A stretch of 28,922 nt of DNA from Cochliopodium minus. Its lineage: Eukaryota > Discosea > Himatismenida > Cochliopodiidae. Numbering within the stretch: position 1 is the first letter of the stretch; the number at the start of each line of letters is the position of its first letter. Below, in pieces: positions 11,250-20,836 of the stretch. Under the pieces are notes generated by a model. That model ran no database searches and was not told the origin of the DNA. It saw nothing but the letters and a program-made list of their open reading frames with translations. A program made the translations under genes and the position numbers. Where the stretch lies: contig JAMYWO010000418.1 in NCBI GenBank assembly GCA_024220525.1, forward strand, positions 1 to 28,922, given 5' to 3'.

Positions 11250-11635
11250 ATGAGATTATTTCTTTTGTTAATTATCCTTTTACTGTTTATTTATTCTACT
11301 TATCAAACATGCTACGGAAGTAATCCTTGTTCTGAAGAAGAAACTTGTTGCAATGTATTTAATATTATTTTAATTTATATTTAACACTTTTTTTTTTTTT
11401 GAAAATACTTTTTTATCAAAGACTATGGAAGGGCCTGGATGTTGTCCTTCTGTCAAGTTAATGTTTTTTTTGTTTCTTTTTTAATTATTTTTAACTCATT
11501 TAACCTAAAAGTGCTTGTTGTTGTCCTGATGGATTACATTGTTGTGAAAAATCATTTCAATGTAAATGTACTGGCTCATGTCCTGGATCAACATGCTCTT
11601 GTGAAGATTGTGCGAAAGAGGGAAAGTGCCTATAA
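11250..11635 (+). CDS. Secreted single-domain granulin peptide, 3 exons
   Basis: Exons 11250-11354, 11422-11456, 11512-11635; 87 residues. A hydrophobic leader (MRLFLLLIILLLFIYS) precedes a Cys-rich domain with the granulin spacing of Cys pairs: SEEETCCN, GPGCCPS, NACCCPDGLHCCEK, then a tail with CKCTGSC and CEDC. The middle piece closely resembles the granulin core C-C-P-D-x-x-H-C-C. The frame is only right if the second exon ends at AA|GTTAAT and the third begins after AAAAG. The role in protists is not established; in animals granulins are growth or lysosomal factors, and here it sits directly after a secreted peptidase. Lysosomal or secreted function is inferred. Confidence 0.82.
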
Positions 11636-11713
11636 AAAAAAAAAAAAGAAAAAAATAGTTTTTAATTAAATTTTATTTATTTTATTTTGGTTTCCAATTT
11701 CCTGTAATAAATT

Positions 11714-11988
11714 TTATAAGTTGAGTCGTTGGTATTCAGGACTAGAAGACTCGTAATTTTTAGGAGAAAACAAATCTTTTTGATTAGATTCTAAATATTT
11801 AAGAAGACCATCAATCTGGCTGTCCAACATCAATTGAACATCTTCTGGTAAATCTTCATTCAATTTTTTCAACAAATCAGGAAATTTTTCTGTTAAAAAA
11901 ATAAAAAAATAAAAAAAATGAAATAAAAAATAAAAAATAAAAAATAAAATAATAAAAAATAAAAAATAAAAAATAAAAAATAAAAAAT

Positions 11989-12024
<36 letters not shown>

Positions 12025-12228
12025 TAAAATAAAAATAAGAATAAAGTAAAAACAAAAAAAAAACAAAAAAATTTATTAAATACCAAAATGAGGGTAGAAG
12101 GGGGGAGTTGATAGAGGGAATCAACATTATTGAAATCAACGTTTTTTAAGAAGAGGAGATACTGTGCTTTTTCATGGATGAGTTTGTAGTTTTTTTGTTG
12201 CTGTTCTAAAAAGAGAATGTCGAATACA
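11714..12228 (-). CDS. Unidentified protein, 5'-truncated, last two exons
   Basis: Visible exons: 12228-12084 and 11889-11714, ending in TAA. The upstream exon starts after a TCTAG acceptor; further 5' exons lie beyond the N at 12341. The product is hydrophilic and helical (EQQQKNYKLIHEKAQYLLFL, then NEDLPEDVQLMLDSQIDGLL). The two exons do not join in frame as written: phase 0 out, phase 1 in. One more C in the C6 run at 12100-12105 would make the phases agree and give a natural junction (PPFYPHFEKFPDLL), so a homopolymer sequencing error is likely. I do not recognise the family. It converges on the granulin gene, 78 bases apart. Confidence 0.55.
11890..12060. repeat. A-rich AAATAAAAA repeat, intron
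   Basis: Low-complexity runs of AAATAA/AAAATA units fill the intron of the minus-strand gene at 11714-12228. Confidence 0.8.
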
Positions 12229-12240
12229 CTAGAAAAAATT

Positions 12241-12340
12241 AAAATAAATTAAAAATAAAAAATAAAAAAAAATAAAAAATAAAAAATAAAAATAAAAATA
12301 AAAATAAAAATAAAAATAAAAATAAAAATAAAAATAAAAA
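12241..12340. repeat. A-rich ATAAAA repeat ending at an assembly gap
   Basis: A tract of A and T that becomes perfect ATAAAA hexamers for the last ~55 bases and stops at the N. The left contig evidently could not be extended through it. Confidence 0.85.
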
Positions 12341-12341
12341 N
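12341..12341. other. Assembly gap marker (single N), contig join
   Basis: A lone N separates the A-rich intron of a minus-strand gene from the acceptor of a plus-strand exon. The 77 bases to its right recur exactly at the window end, so this is a join of two contigs of unknown true distance. Confidence 0.85.
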
Positions 12342-12356
12342 TTTATTCTTATTTAG

Positions 12357-12512
12357 AAATTAACAATGAACGAAAGTTGTCTCCTAATGATTTACCATCT
12401 TTAATTCCCGAGTGGAACTTTGGAGAAAACTATGGAGAAGGATGTATCGTAACTCATCAAGGAAACTACTACCTAGCTAACAACGATAACAACTGTGGGA
12501 TCCCCTCGAGTT
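12357..12512 (+). CDS. Exon of a secreted protein with a chitin-binding-like (CBM5/12-type) repeat (partial)
   Basis: After a TTATTTAG acceptor the frame reads NNERKLSPNDLPSLIPEWN, then a block with the CBM5/12 look: GENYGEGCIVTHQGNYYL ending in GIPSS. That pattern (aromatic, Y-x-x-G, V-x-x-x-G-x-x-Y, then G-x-P) binds chitin or cellulose in bacterial and amoebal hydrolases. The 5' part is lost at the N. The 3' boundary is uncertain: the frame stays open to 12757 but turns into Phe/Leu-rich sequence after ~12512, so I end it there. It may belong with the M28-like remains at 12933-13649. The first 62 exon bases recur at 28861-28922. Confidence 0.45.
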
Positions 12513-12932
12513 TGACTTCTCCTATTTTGTTTTTTCTCTTCAAAGAACCCACTCTTTTGCATGATTTCATCATTTTTTTGCAATTTTTTGTTGTATTGGC
12601 TCAACTTTTTGAACTTTGCTTTGTCAGCGTTTCCTTTTTTTGGGCTCCTCAGTTTTTCTTGCTTTTTTTAAATTATTTGCTTCTTTATTTTTGTGTTTGT
12701 TTGAGGCACAACAATTTGTCTTTATTCTTTCCCAAAAAGAAACTGTTTTCCAAATAAAGTTTTTGTTTTATTTGTTTCTTTTCATTTTTAAAAGCTTCAT
12801 CTTTGTTCAACAAAAAGATTGCAAAATTTTTAAATTTGTTTTAAAAATCAAACACTTTGAATGTTGCTGATTACTTGCTTTCTCTATCTTTTTTTTCTTA
12901 AATTCTTCATAAACAAAATAAAAAATTGAAAG

Positions 12933-13649
12933 AAACTACCATCATGATTCCTCAAATGTCCAAAAAATGGTTCGAAGAAGTTTCATCTAACCTCGCCAAA
13001 GTACTTCGTCAATTTTAACTGTAAAAAAACCCTTCAATATCAATTTAAATTTTTTTTTTTAAATAATTTGTTAAAAGATAAACAAATTTGAGTTAGAAAG
13101 ATGTCAGCATTATTTTTTCTGTAAAATATTCTATTTTTAAAGATAATTATTCTTTGTGCAAATTTTTTTTATGTAAACTAAATTAAAAATCAAGAATTTT
13201 TTTTTTGAAAATAGAACTACGAAAACCATTACGGGACAGATTTCGAATATTTACCCTATGGTCAGGACAAACACTCCCACTCAAGCAACAAACAAAGACA
13301 AAACCATTCTTGAAAACTATTTAACCAAAAAAAGGTAGATGGTCTTCACTAGGAGATAAATGATAATTTTTCTAATCCTCTTTGGTGTGGAAGATTTCAT
13401 GTCATTTTTTGTTTTTCGTTTTTGTCTCATTTAGCTTCTTTGAAAAAACTTTTTTTTCATTCAAAAGTTATTGATTATTCTGATACCTTTAGCGAGAAGG
13501 TATCGACTATCAAAGGTAAAAAAATAAAAAATTTTGTTTTTTTTGACAAAGTTTTCTTGTTCTTTTTAGTTTCAGAAATGGGATTAACTGCTCCTTTTTC
13601 TTTGCGACATTGGGTTGGCCTTTTTATTACTGCTTTTTATTTAAAATAA
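12933..13649 (+). pseudogene. Remains resembling the C-terminus of an M28-type metallopeptidase
   Basis: Candidate exons: 12933-13000 (PQMSKKWFEEVSSNLAK), 13215-13310 (NYENHYGTDFEYLPYGQD, with a stop shortly after), ~13352-13515 and 13570-13649. The last two join in phase and read YSDTFSEKVSTIK then VSEMGLTA, like the closing helices of M28 aminopeptidases (H/Y-x-x-x-D-T-x-x-x-V ... LGLA). The canonical metal-binding S-D-H is not preserved where expected (KHSHSS). The pieces do not link into one open frame, so I call it decayed. The family call is by eye and tentative. Confidence 0.35.
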
Positions 13650-14026
13650 ATGGAAAAATTTATCCACTTTATCCTTGTGAAATCTATAATTTTAAATATC
13701 TTTAAATAAATCTTTTTTAAATTTAATTATTAATTTACATTTTTTTCTTTTAAAAGATTTCAATTTGATATTTTTTATTACTATTAATCCAAAATTCCTG
13801 TTGAAATAATTGAAATTTTAGAAGGAATAAACTTATTTAGTTTTTAAAAAACGATCAAAAAATTTTAATCAATTATTAAAAGATAATTTGAGGACTTTAA
13901 GCGAGAATGGTCTTCTTGTGATGATTCAAAAAATTTTTATTTCTCTTCTTTTACTTAATATAAATTTTTTTTTAAATTTAGAAAATTATTATTCAATATT
14001 AATATATAAAAAAATATAAAAAAAAA
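13650..14026. other. 5' flank of F-box copy B
   Basis: AT-rich, no coding signal. The last ~40 bases before the ATG are A/T only, as upstream of copy A. Confidence 0.5.
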
Positions 14027-14947
14027 ATGATACCAAATATAAAAGAAAATGCTCCTTTGATTGATTATCTTGAGCCTAATAATGAAATTTGTCAATTTTC
14101 TTCATTGCCAAGAAATATAAAGGAAGAGATCTGGAGTTATGTGGATGATAAAGATTATTTCAGAATTCAATTGGTAAGTAAGCAGTGGAGAGATTATTTA
14201 GAAAATCCAAAATCAATTTCATTGAGAAATAAACATACTGAAGCATTGGAATCAAAAAGAATTTTTAAAGAAGGCTCCAAATTTTACCGGGATTATTCTT
14301 TCACCTCCAAAGTGGTTGCATTGCAACAAGAAAGTGTGGATATTAGATGTTGTTATCATACAGATACAGGAAGAGTCGTAAGTATTCTAAAATGTGCAAA
14401 TTCATGGTAAAAAAATCAAGAAAATTTTAATTTTGAGCGAAATTTAAAAGAAAATTTTATTTTAAATTTTTTAATGAAACAATTTGATTTTTAATTAATG
14501 TTTTAAATATTTAATAAAAGGCTTTTTTTCCCTTGTGCTTATTTCCAGAAAGCAACAGGATACTGTTGTGAAAAGGGTTTTGGCGCTTGTGTGACTTTTC
14601 TAGTACTTCTCCTGCCTCTTCCTTTCATTTTGATGTTTTTCATGATTGGATTATTGGTAGAAATGATCAAAATAATGATTTGGATGGTTACTTTTTGTTA
14701 TTGCTGCAAATCAAAAAACTTTTGCAAGTGTTTTTCAGTGAAAAATAAAATGTTTGGTCCAATTAGTCATCTAAATTTGAAACCTCCTTACCCTTCTTCT
14801 GATTCTCTTTTCACCTCTTTCACTTATGATCCTCAACTTCAAAAAGATTATTTGCGGACTGTTGAAGAGGAGTTGTCTTGTGGTCCTGCTTGTGCTCTAT
14901 GCTTGTACGCTTCTCATTCAGGTTCGTGTTTTCATTATTGTTGTTGA
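14027..14947 (+). CDS. Membrane-anchored F-box protein, copy B, 2 exons
   Basis: Exons 14027-14406 and 14521-14947, with lengths 380 and 427 exactly as in copy A; 268 residues. The F-box half (from about residue 21) is nearly identical to copy A at the DNA level, whereas residues 1-20 and the intron have diverged. W127 is split by the intron; exon 2 opens LFFPCAYFQKATG, then CCEKG, the long hydrophobic segment (~151-188), the CYCC and FCKCF clusters and the CGPACALC tail. Presumed role: Skp1-binding adaptor held at a membrane; the substrate-binding part would be the region between F-box and membrane segment, which has no recognisable repeat. The patchwork of identity suggests recent duplication with gene conversion. 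Confidence 0.82.
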
Positions 14948-15130
14948 AAAACATTAGTTTGATTAAATTGTATTATTGAATTTTTCATTCTCTTATGATT
15001 CTTTCAGAATAGATCAAGATTTCAAAAAGGCTATCAAATAAGATCTAATTTTTCAAATTAATCTCTTTACAAATAGTTATTTTATTACAAAAATTTTATA
15101 ACTAAATGGAAAAATAGGATAATAAAATTA

Positions 15131-15261
15131 TTTTTAAAGAAGGCTCCAAATTTTACCGGGTTTATTCTTTCACCTCCAAAGTGATTGCATTGCAACAAGA
15201 AAGTGTGGATATTAGATGTTGTTATCATACAGATACGGGGAGAGTAGTGAGTATTTTAAAA
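15131..15261 (+). pseudogene. Fragment of a further F-box family copy, cut at contig end
   Basis: Matches exon 1 of copies A and B from the FKEGSKFYR region onward with at least two differences (Asp to Val in the YRDYS stretch; Val to Ile later), and stops at the N. Upstream of 15131 homology ends, so it is either a 5'-truncated relic or a rearranged copy. Its last 77 bases equal 7432-7508 exactly. Confidence 0.6.
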
Positions 15262-15262
15262 N
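15262..15262. other. Assembly gap marker (single N), contig join
   Basis: Lies between an F-box family fragment and an intron of the calcineurin gene; the C-terminal calcineurin exons are missing, so the two sides are not proven neighbours. Confidence 0.85.
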
Positions 15263-15396
15263 AAAATATTCAAAAAATGTTTTTAAAATAAAAAATTATT
15301 TTTAAATAAGAAATAAAAAAATATATCAATATTTTAATTAAAAAGTATCAAAATGAAAAAATGAAAAAATGAAAAATAAAAATAAAATGTGTTTAC

Positions 15397-16416
15397 TTGT
15401 AAACACATTCTTTTTTAAAGTTGAAATAGTCAGTGAGATGTCTGCATTCGTGGTTTCCTCTGAGGAAATGGATTTTGTCAGGATAGTTCAGCTTCCATGA
15501 CCACAAATACATCACTACTTCGCATCCGTACATCCCTCTGTCTACATAGTCTCCCTGTAAAAAAAAAATTAAAAAAATAAATAAAAAAATTTAAAAAATT
15601 TAAAATTTAAAATAAAATAAATTATATTTAAATTAATTAAAAAATAAATAAATGTAATAAAAAACAAATTGAACAATTATTCATTAGAACAAAAAACAGC
15701 TGGCTAATTGGATGAAAATTATAAACAAATAATATGAAATGGTGAGCGAAATTCCATTCAAATGGAAAAAAATAAATTTATTTATATAAATCAAATAGAT
15801 CATTTCCAATATGATGTGATAGATTTTCTATGTATTGTATAAGAGGTACTGGAAATAAAATTTTATTAAATATATTTTCAAGATTATTATTATTTAGGCG
15901 AAAAGAAATCTCAAAAAGATATTTTATAAAAGGAGGATCAAATGGGAGAGATGTTAAGGGTATACCGTAGAAAGATTATAATTATAAGAAAAAAATACAA
16001 AAAGAAACCCATTTTCTTACCAAAAATAGAAAATTGACTTTGTCAGGAGTGCCTGAGATATCGAATAATTTCAAGAGATCATAAAATTGACCATGAACAT
16101 CCCCACAAATCGTCAATGGAGCATCCAACTTTAATAAATTGGGTTCTTTATCTAATACTTTCTCTGTCAGCTCCATTATTCTTATGGCATCCTCTAATTC
16201 TAATCTTCCCTCTCCCGTAAAATGCTTTCTTAATGCAGACATATTAGGCTTTGTTCTTTCTTTATCTGACCACAATTCATTGGATGGCAGCGTCGTTTTT
16301 ATTATTTCTGGCACTGAACTGATTTTTCTGTTGGTTGTATCTTTATGCACATGCAAACTTGTTTTTGCATATTTATTTATGCTTATTTGCTTTATATTTA
16401 TATTTTCATTCTTCAT
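15397..16416 (-). CDS. Calcineurin catalytic subunit (PP2B A), N-terminal half
   Basis: Exons 16416-16021 and 15554-15397, phases consistent; 184 residues visible. After a ~60-residue extension rich in Lys/Ser/Thr comes the calcineurin start ([16 protein letters not shown]) and the metallophosphatase motifs GDVHG (~105-109), GDYVDRG and [10 protein letters not shown], which bind the Fe/Zn pair. It is a Ca2+/calmodulin-activated Ser/Thr phosphatase. The second exon ends AA|GTAAAC and its intron runs into the N at 15262, so the rest of the catalytic domain, the B-subunit helix and the calmodulin-binding and autoinhibitory parts are absent. HECRHLT favours PP2B over PP1 or PP2A. Confidence 0.93.
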
Positions 16417-16762
16417 TTGTTCTTCTTACTATTCCTATCAAATGAAATAAATTTTCACTATTTTTTTTTTAATTAAATAATTTCATGGAGATCAATTAAA
16501 TTACAAAGATTCAATCATTTTTGGTGAGCTGAATGGAGAATGAATATTTGCCAACTTTAAATTATTTTTTTAATACAGTTCATTTAAGAATATTTTTTAT
16601 TTTTTTGAATCATCAAAGCAAAGAATAGAATCAAATTGAATTGAAACATTTGATAAGTACAAAAGTAAATTCTTGTTTTATATATTTCGCTTAAAAATAA
16701 TTAAATTAAAAAAAAAAAAAAATTTCGATTGTTTGAGCAAAATATTTATAAAAGCAAACAAG
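16417..16762. promoter_or_regulatory. Divergent intergenic region, calcineurin / ATP-grasp
   Basis: 346 bases between two divergently transcribed genes, so both promoters should lie here. A/T runs and one T-rich tract are visible; no specific element can be named. Confidence 0.45.
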
Positions 16763-19700
16763 ATGTTGGATCAAATTAAAAATGCAAAGCTCAAAAAAGC
16801 TGAAACTAAAGAGGTTAACTTGATGAATCTGATGGGTAAATTGGATAAAGGAAATTTAAATATATTAACATTAAAAACAATCAATATCCCAACAGGAAAT
16901 GTGGATACAGATTATGCAGAAGGTAATGAATGAAATAAGCAAAACATTTTTTTTGTCAGGTTATTATTATCTTTATAAATTGAATTATTTGAAATATAAA
17001 ATTCATAGATGTAAATAGTATAAATAGGAGTTTATCATCACTCAATATCCAATATCTTCATTTAAATTTTTTTTTAAAATTTTTTTTTTTTTTCCTTTAT
17101 AAAACAGAGCCAGAAGGAATCGAACAAAGAGTATTAGTGATACATCATGGAGACAGATATTGGATATCAAAAAAAGCTAAAGTGGTATTAATCACAACCA
17201 AATCTGTAAAAAAAAAAAAGAAATTTTTTTTTTTATTTTTTAATTATATTTTTTAATTAGAGAGAAGAAAACATGGAGAAGGCTTACAAACTAAAATTTG
17301 CACAAGTGATAGGGCTAGATAACTTTGACTCTACAGGTATGGTAGAATACGAGGCTGTGCAACTCCACAAAATACACAATTTCACCCATGTAAAATAAAA
17401 TTTGAATTTATATTCAACAAAAACAACTCACAAAATTTTCTTAATTAGGTGGTAAATAATTTTTATTTTTTTATTTTTTTCATTTTTTTTTTAATTATTT
17501 TCTGTTCTTTCTCTATTATTTTTTTGTTTATTTTATTAATTTTTATTTTTTTATTTTTTTTTGTATTTACTGTTCTTAAGTTTTAATATTTTAATTAATT
17601 TTTTATTTTTATTTTTTTTCATTTTATTATATTTTTTAATTTTTTATTCTTTTTAATTTATTTTTCCGAAAAATTGTTTTTTTAAAGGTTGCTTTGAGAG
17701 AAGGAGACTTGCTGAGGGGAGCGAGAATAAGAGAAAAGTTGGGAATCAAACATGGACAGTCAGTGAACAGCGTTGAAAGATTTCGTGATAAAGTCAAAAT
17801 GAAACAAAGACTCCGCGAAAAGGTTTTGTTCAATTTTTTGTTCAATTTTTTATATTTTACTTCGTTTCTTTTATTTTTTTTTGTTAGAATTAAATCCAAA
17901 AAAAAATTTATGATTTTAATGTTTATTTTATTTTTTTATATTTTATTTATTATTTATTATACCATGAATTTTTTGTTCAATCTTATTTATTTTTTCTAAT
18001 TATTTTATTCTTTTTTCTTTTTTTTTTATTTTTTGATTCTTTATTTTTTAGTTTTTTTAAAGATTTTAATAAATTTTTATTTTATGATTTTATTTATTAA
18101 TTTACTTTCAATTTTTTCTTATTGTTTTAAAAATGATCATTTTTTTTTAAAAAAGGGAATTAAAGTTCCAAACTTTTCAAGAGTGGAGAGCACGATGGAC
18201 ATTCTGAATTTTGTTGAAGAGCACGGATTTCCTGTAGTGATCAAACCTGCAAGAGGATATTCCTCCGTCTCCACCACCGTTCTCAAATCCCAAAATGATC
18301 TCCTCCTTTTCTTACAAAATGGTTGAAACTATTTTTTTATTTTAATTTTTTGTTTTTCTTTTTAAAAATTATTTTTAAAATATTTATTATTATTTTTTTT
18401 AAATGTTCTTATATTTTTAAAAGTTATTTTTTCTTTTTTAGAAATTTTTATTTTTAATTATTTTTATTTTTATTTACTTTTATTTTTGATTATTTTTATT
18501 TTTTTTAATTGTTTTATTATTTTAATTTTTTGTTTTTCTTTTTAAAAATTATTTTTATTATTTTTATTATTATTATTTTAAAATGTTCCTATATTTTTTA
18601 AAGTTTTTTTTAATTTTTTTTATTATTATTTTTTATCATAATTATTTTTTATCATTTGTTATTCTATTTCATTATTTTATTTTTATTTTTATTTTTTTTT
18701 ATCTTTATTTATTTTTTGTAGAATTTTTAGTGAGAAAGGGAGAAAACGGGGAAGAACCATTGATAGATCCCGTTTTGGGGTTGGAAATAGAGCAATTCAT
18801 AGAGGGAAGAATGTTTCACATCGACGGTTTTTATCACAACAGTAAAATAAAATTTAATAAAGATATAAGAAAATAAAAATAAAAATAAACACAATAAATA
18901 AAAATAATTAAAATATATAATTTAAATTTTAAAATAAAATAAAAATTTAAAAAATTAAAAATAAAAATTTAAAATAAGATCAAATAAAAAAAATCAAAAA
19001 ATCAAAAAATAAAAATATAAATAAAAATTTAATTAAGACAAATTTAAAAAATTAAAAAATTAAAATTTATTCTCTTTATTTTATTAATTAAAAAATGTGA
19101 GTGGATTAATTAAAGTATTAAATGATTATTAATGAGATTAATTATTATTATTGAAATTAATTATAATTAATTATAATTGAATTATGATTGAGAAATTGAA
19201 TAAATTAATTAATTATTAGAATTGATCTGGTAGTCTCAAAAATAAAATGACAAATTTATTTTAATTTTAGATGAAGTGAAAATAAACTGGCCATCATTGT
19301 ATTTGAACGTGGTAGTAAATTTCAAGAACAATGATATCGTGTCTGGATGTTCATTGAAGAAAGATGATGAAAGAACTTTGAGATTGCAAAAATACACAGA
19401 AGATGTCATCACTTCTTTGTTAGACGAAAATGAAAATGTTTCTTTCCCCTTCCATTCTGAAGCTTGGATCACTCCCAACAATGACATTGTTTTATGTGAG
19501 ATTGCTTCAAGAGCTGGTAAAATTCTTATATTTAAATTTTTCTTTTAAATTTTTATTTTTATTTTGTTTTATTTTGGAATTTTTTGTTTTATTTTTATTT
19601 TTATTTTATTTTTATTTTTATTTTTATTTTTATTTTTTTCTAAAGGTGGAGGAGAAATAGCAGAACAGAACAAACAATTGTTTGGGTGCACATTGGAGAT

Positions 19701-20164
19701 GGCCTTCCTACAATGGCAATGCCAGAACGTAATTTCCAACAAAGAATTGGATGAGAAATACACAACACGTTCTCCTAAAGTAGACTACAGAGTTGCATGG
19801 ATCTATATTTACCCAAAAGTAACAAAAAAAGAAAAATTGTTTTAATTTAAAATTTTTATTTTTTTATTTTTTTAAAGATTGGAAATAAATTGGTTTCAAT
19901 CCCTATGAAATGCGAAGAGCCTTGGAATTTGGTTTACAAGCCACTGGATCTCCCTGGGACATCCTTCACATCACGCAAATCTTGTGCAGATGCAATCTCT
20001 TCTTTTGTTTTAAAAGTAAACAAAATTTTTTATTTTTTTTTTATTTTTAAATTTTAATTATTTTTAATTTCTTTTTGAAGGTTTTGGATCATGAAGATGA
20101 AGAAGTTGTCATAAAAAAGGCTTATGATTGGTTCGAAAAGAATGTTGTTTACGAAAAAATTTAA
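16763..20164 (+). CDS. ATP-grasp ligase (amino-acid ligase / carnosine-synthase-like), 10 exons
   Basis: Exons: 16763-16922, 17108-17205, 17261-17389, 17688-17822, 18156-18321, 18722-18841, 19271-19516, 19646-19818, 19878-20015, 20081-20164; 482 residues, every phase consistent. An N-terminal Rossmann-like part (RVLVIHHGDRYWI) is followed by the ATP-grasp fold: GIKVPNF, the nucleotide-binding HGFPVVIKPARGYSS, LEIEQFIEGRMFHIDGF, and the metal-binding end VLCEIASRAGGG, which replaces the usual E-N-P-R-x-G-G. Such enzymes join a carboxylate to an amine through an acyl phosphate; the subfamily resembles BacD/CARNS1-type ligases making dipeptides. The substrate cannot be read from sequence. Introns are T-rich low complexity. 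Confidence 0.88.
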
Positions 20165-20229
20165 AAGTTGGAAAAATGAACTAAAAGTTTTCAAAAATAA
20201 ATAATTTTTTTTTATTTTTTATTTTCATT

Positions 20230-20542
20230 TTAAAATTGATTGATAAATTTCTTGGAATACTCATACACCTAAAACAAAAAAAAGAATTTTAGTTACTGAA
20301 AAAAAGTAAATTAACAAAAAAAAAAATTACAAAAAAGGTTATAGCGTTGACAGGCAATGCTCTTGTCATGCAAGGAGCCAAACCTCTGAAAAAACCTTTA
20401 ATTCCGTTCTCGCGGTAAACAGATCTGAAGGTGTCGATGATATGTTTGTGCTTTCTGTCGGTGGGATTGTCCGCTTGGATTTTGCTCTTAACAATGTCAG
20501 CAGGGTAAGTGAAAACCCAAAATGCAACACCTGCTCCAGCGC
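20230..20542 (-). CDS. Mitochondrial carrier (SLC25) C-terminal third
   Basis: Exons 20542-20331 and 20268-20230 (TAA). The reading (GVAFWVFTYPADIVKSKIQ, then DTFRSVYRENGIKGFFRG, then RALPVNAITFFVYEYSKKF) is the third repeat of a mitochondrial carrier, with the P-x-D-x-x-K signature. A carrier needs three such repeats of ~100 residues; the first two are absent. Upstream, across an A-rich tract, lie JmjN/ARID exons that happen to be in a compatible phase. I treat this as the tail of a carrier whose front is lost, not as part of the chromatin protein. It converges on the ATP-grasp gene 65 bases away. Substrate unknown. Confidence 0.8.
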
Positions 20543-20589
20543 CTAAAAAAAAAATATTTAAGAAAAAAACAAAAAATGAAAAAGAAATA

Positions 20590-20682
20590 ATTAATTAAAA
20601 AAAAAAAAAATAAATAAAAATAAAAAAATAAAAATAAAAAAATAAAAAATAAAAATAAAAATAAAAATAAAAAATAAAAAAT

Positions 20683-20714
<32 letters not shown>

Positions 20715-20829
20715 TAAAAAAAAATACAAAAATAAAAAAATAATAAAAAATAAAAAATAAAAATAAAAATAAAAATAAAAAATAAAAAATAAAAAATAAA
20801 AAGTCAAAAATAAAAATAAAAAAATAAGA
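20590..20829. repeat. A-rich AAATAAAAA tract, probable false join
   Basis: About 240 bases of AAATAA/AAAATA units in the apparent intron between the carrier tail and the JmjN/ARID exons. It has the same composition as the tract that ends at the N at 12341, and a repeat of this kind can merge two unrelated introns. Confidence 0.75.
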
Positions 20830-20836
20830 TGAAAAC

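Noticed and set aside
16139-16450. Plus-strand open frame opposite calcineurin
   Set aside because: Shadow of the calcineurin first exon, whose motifs are unambiguous.
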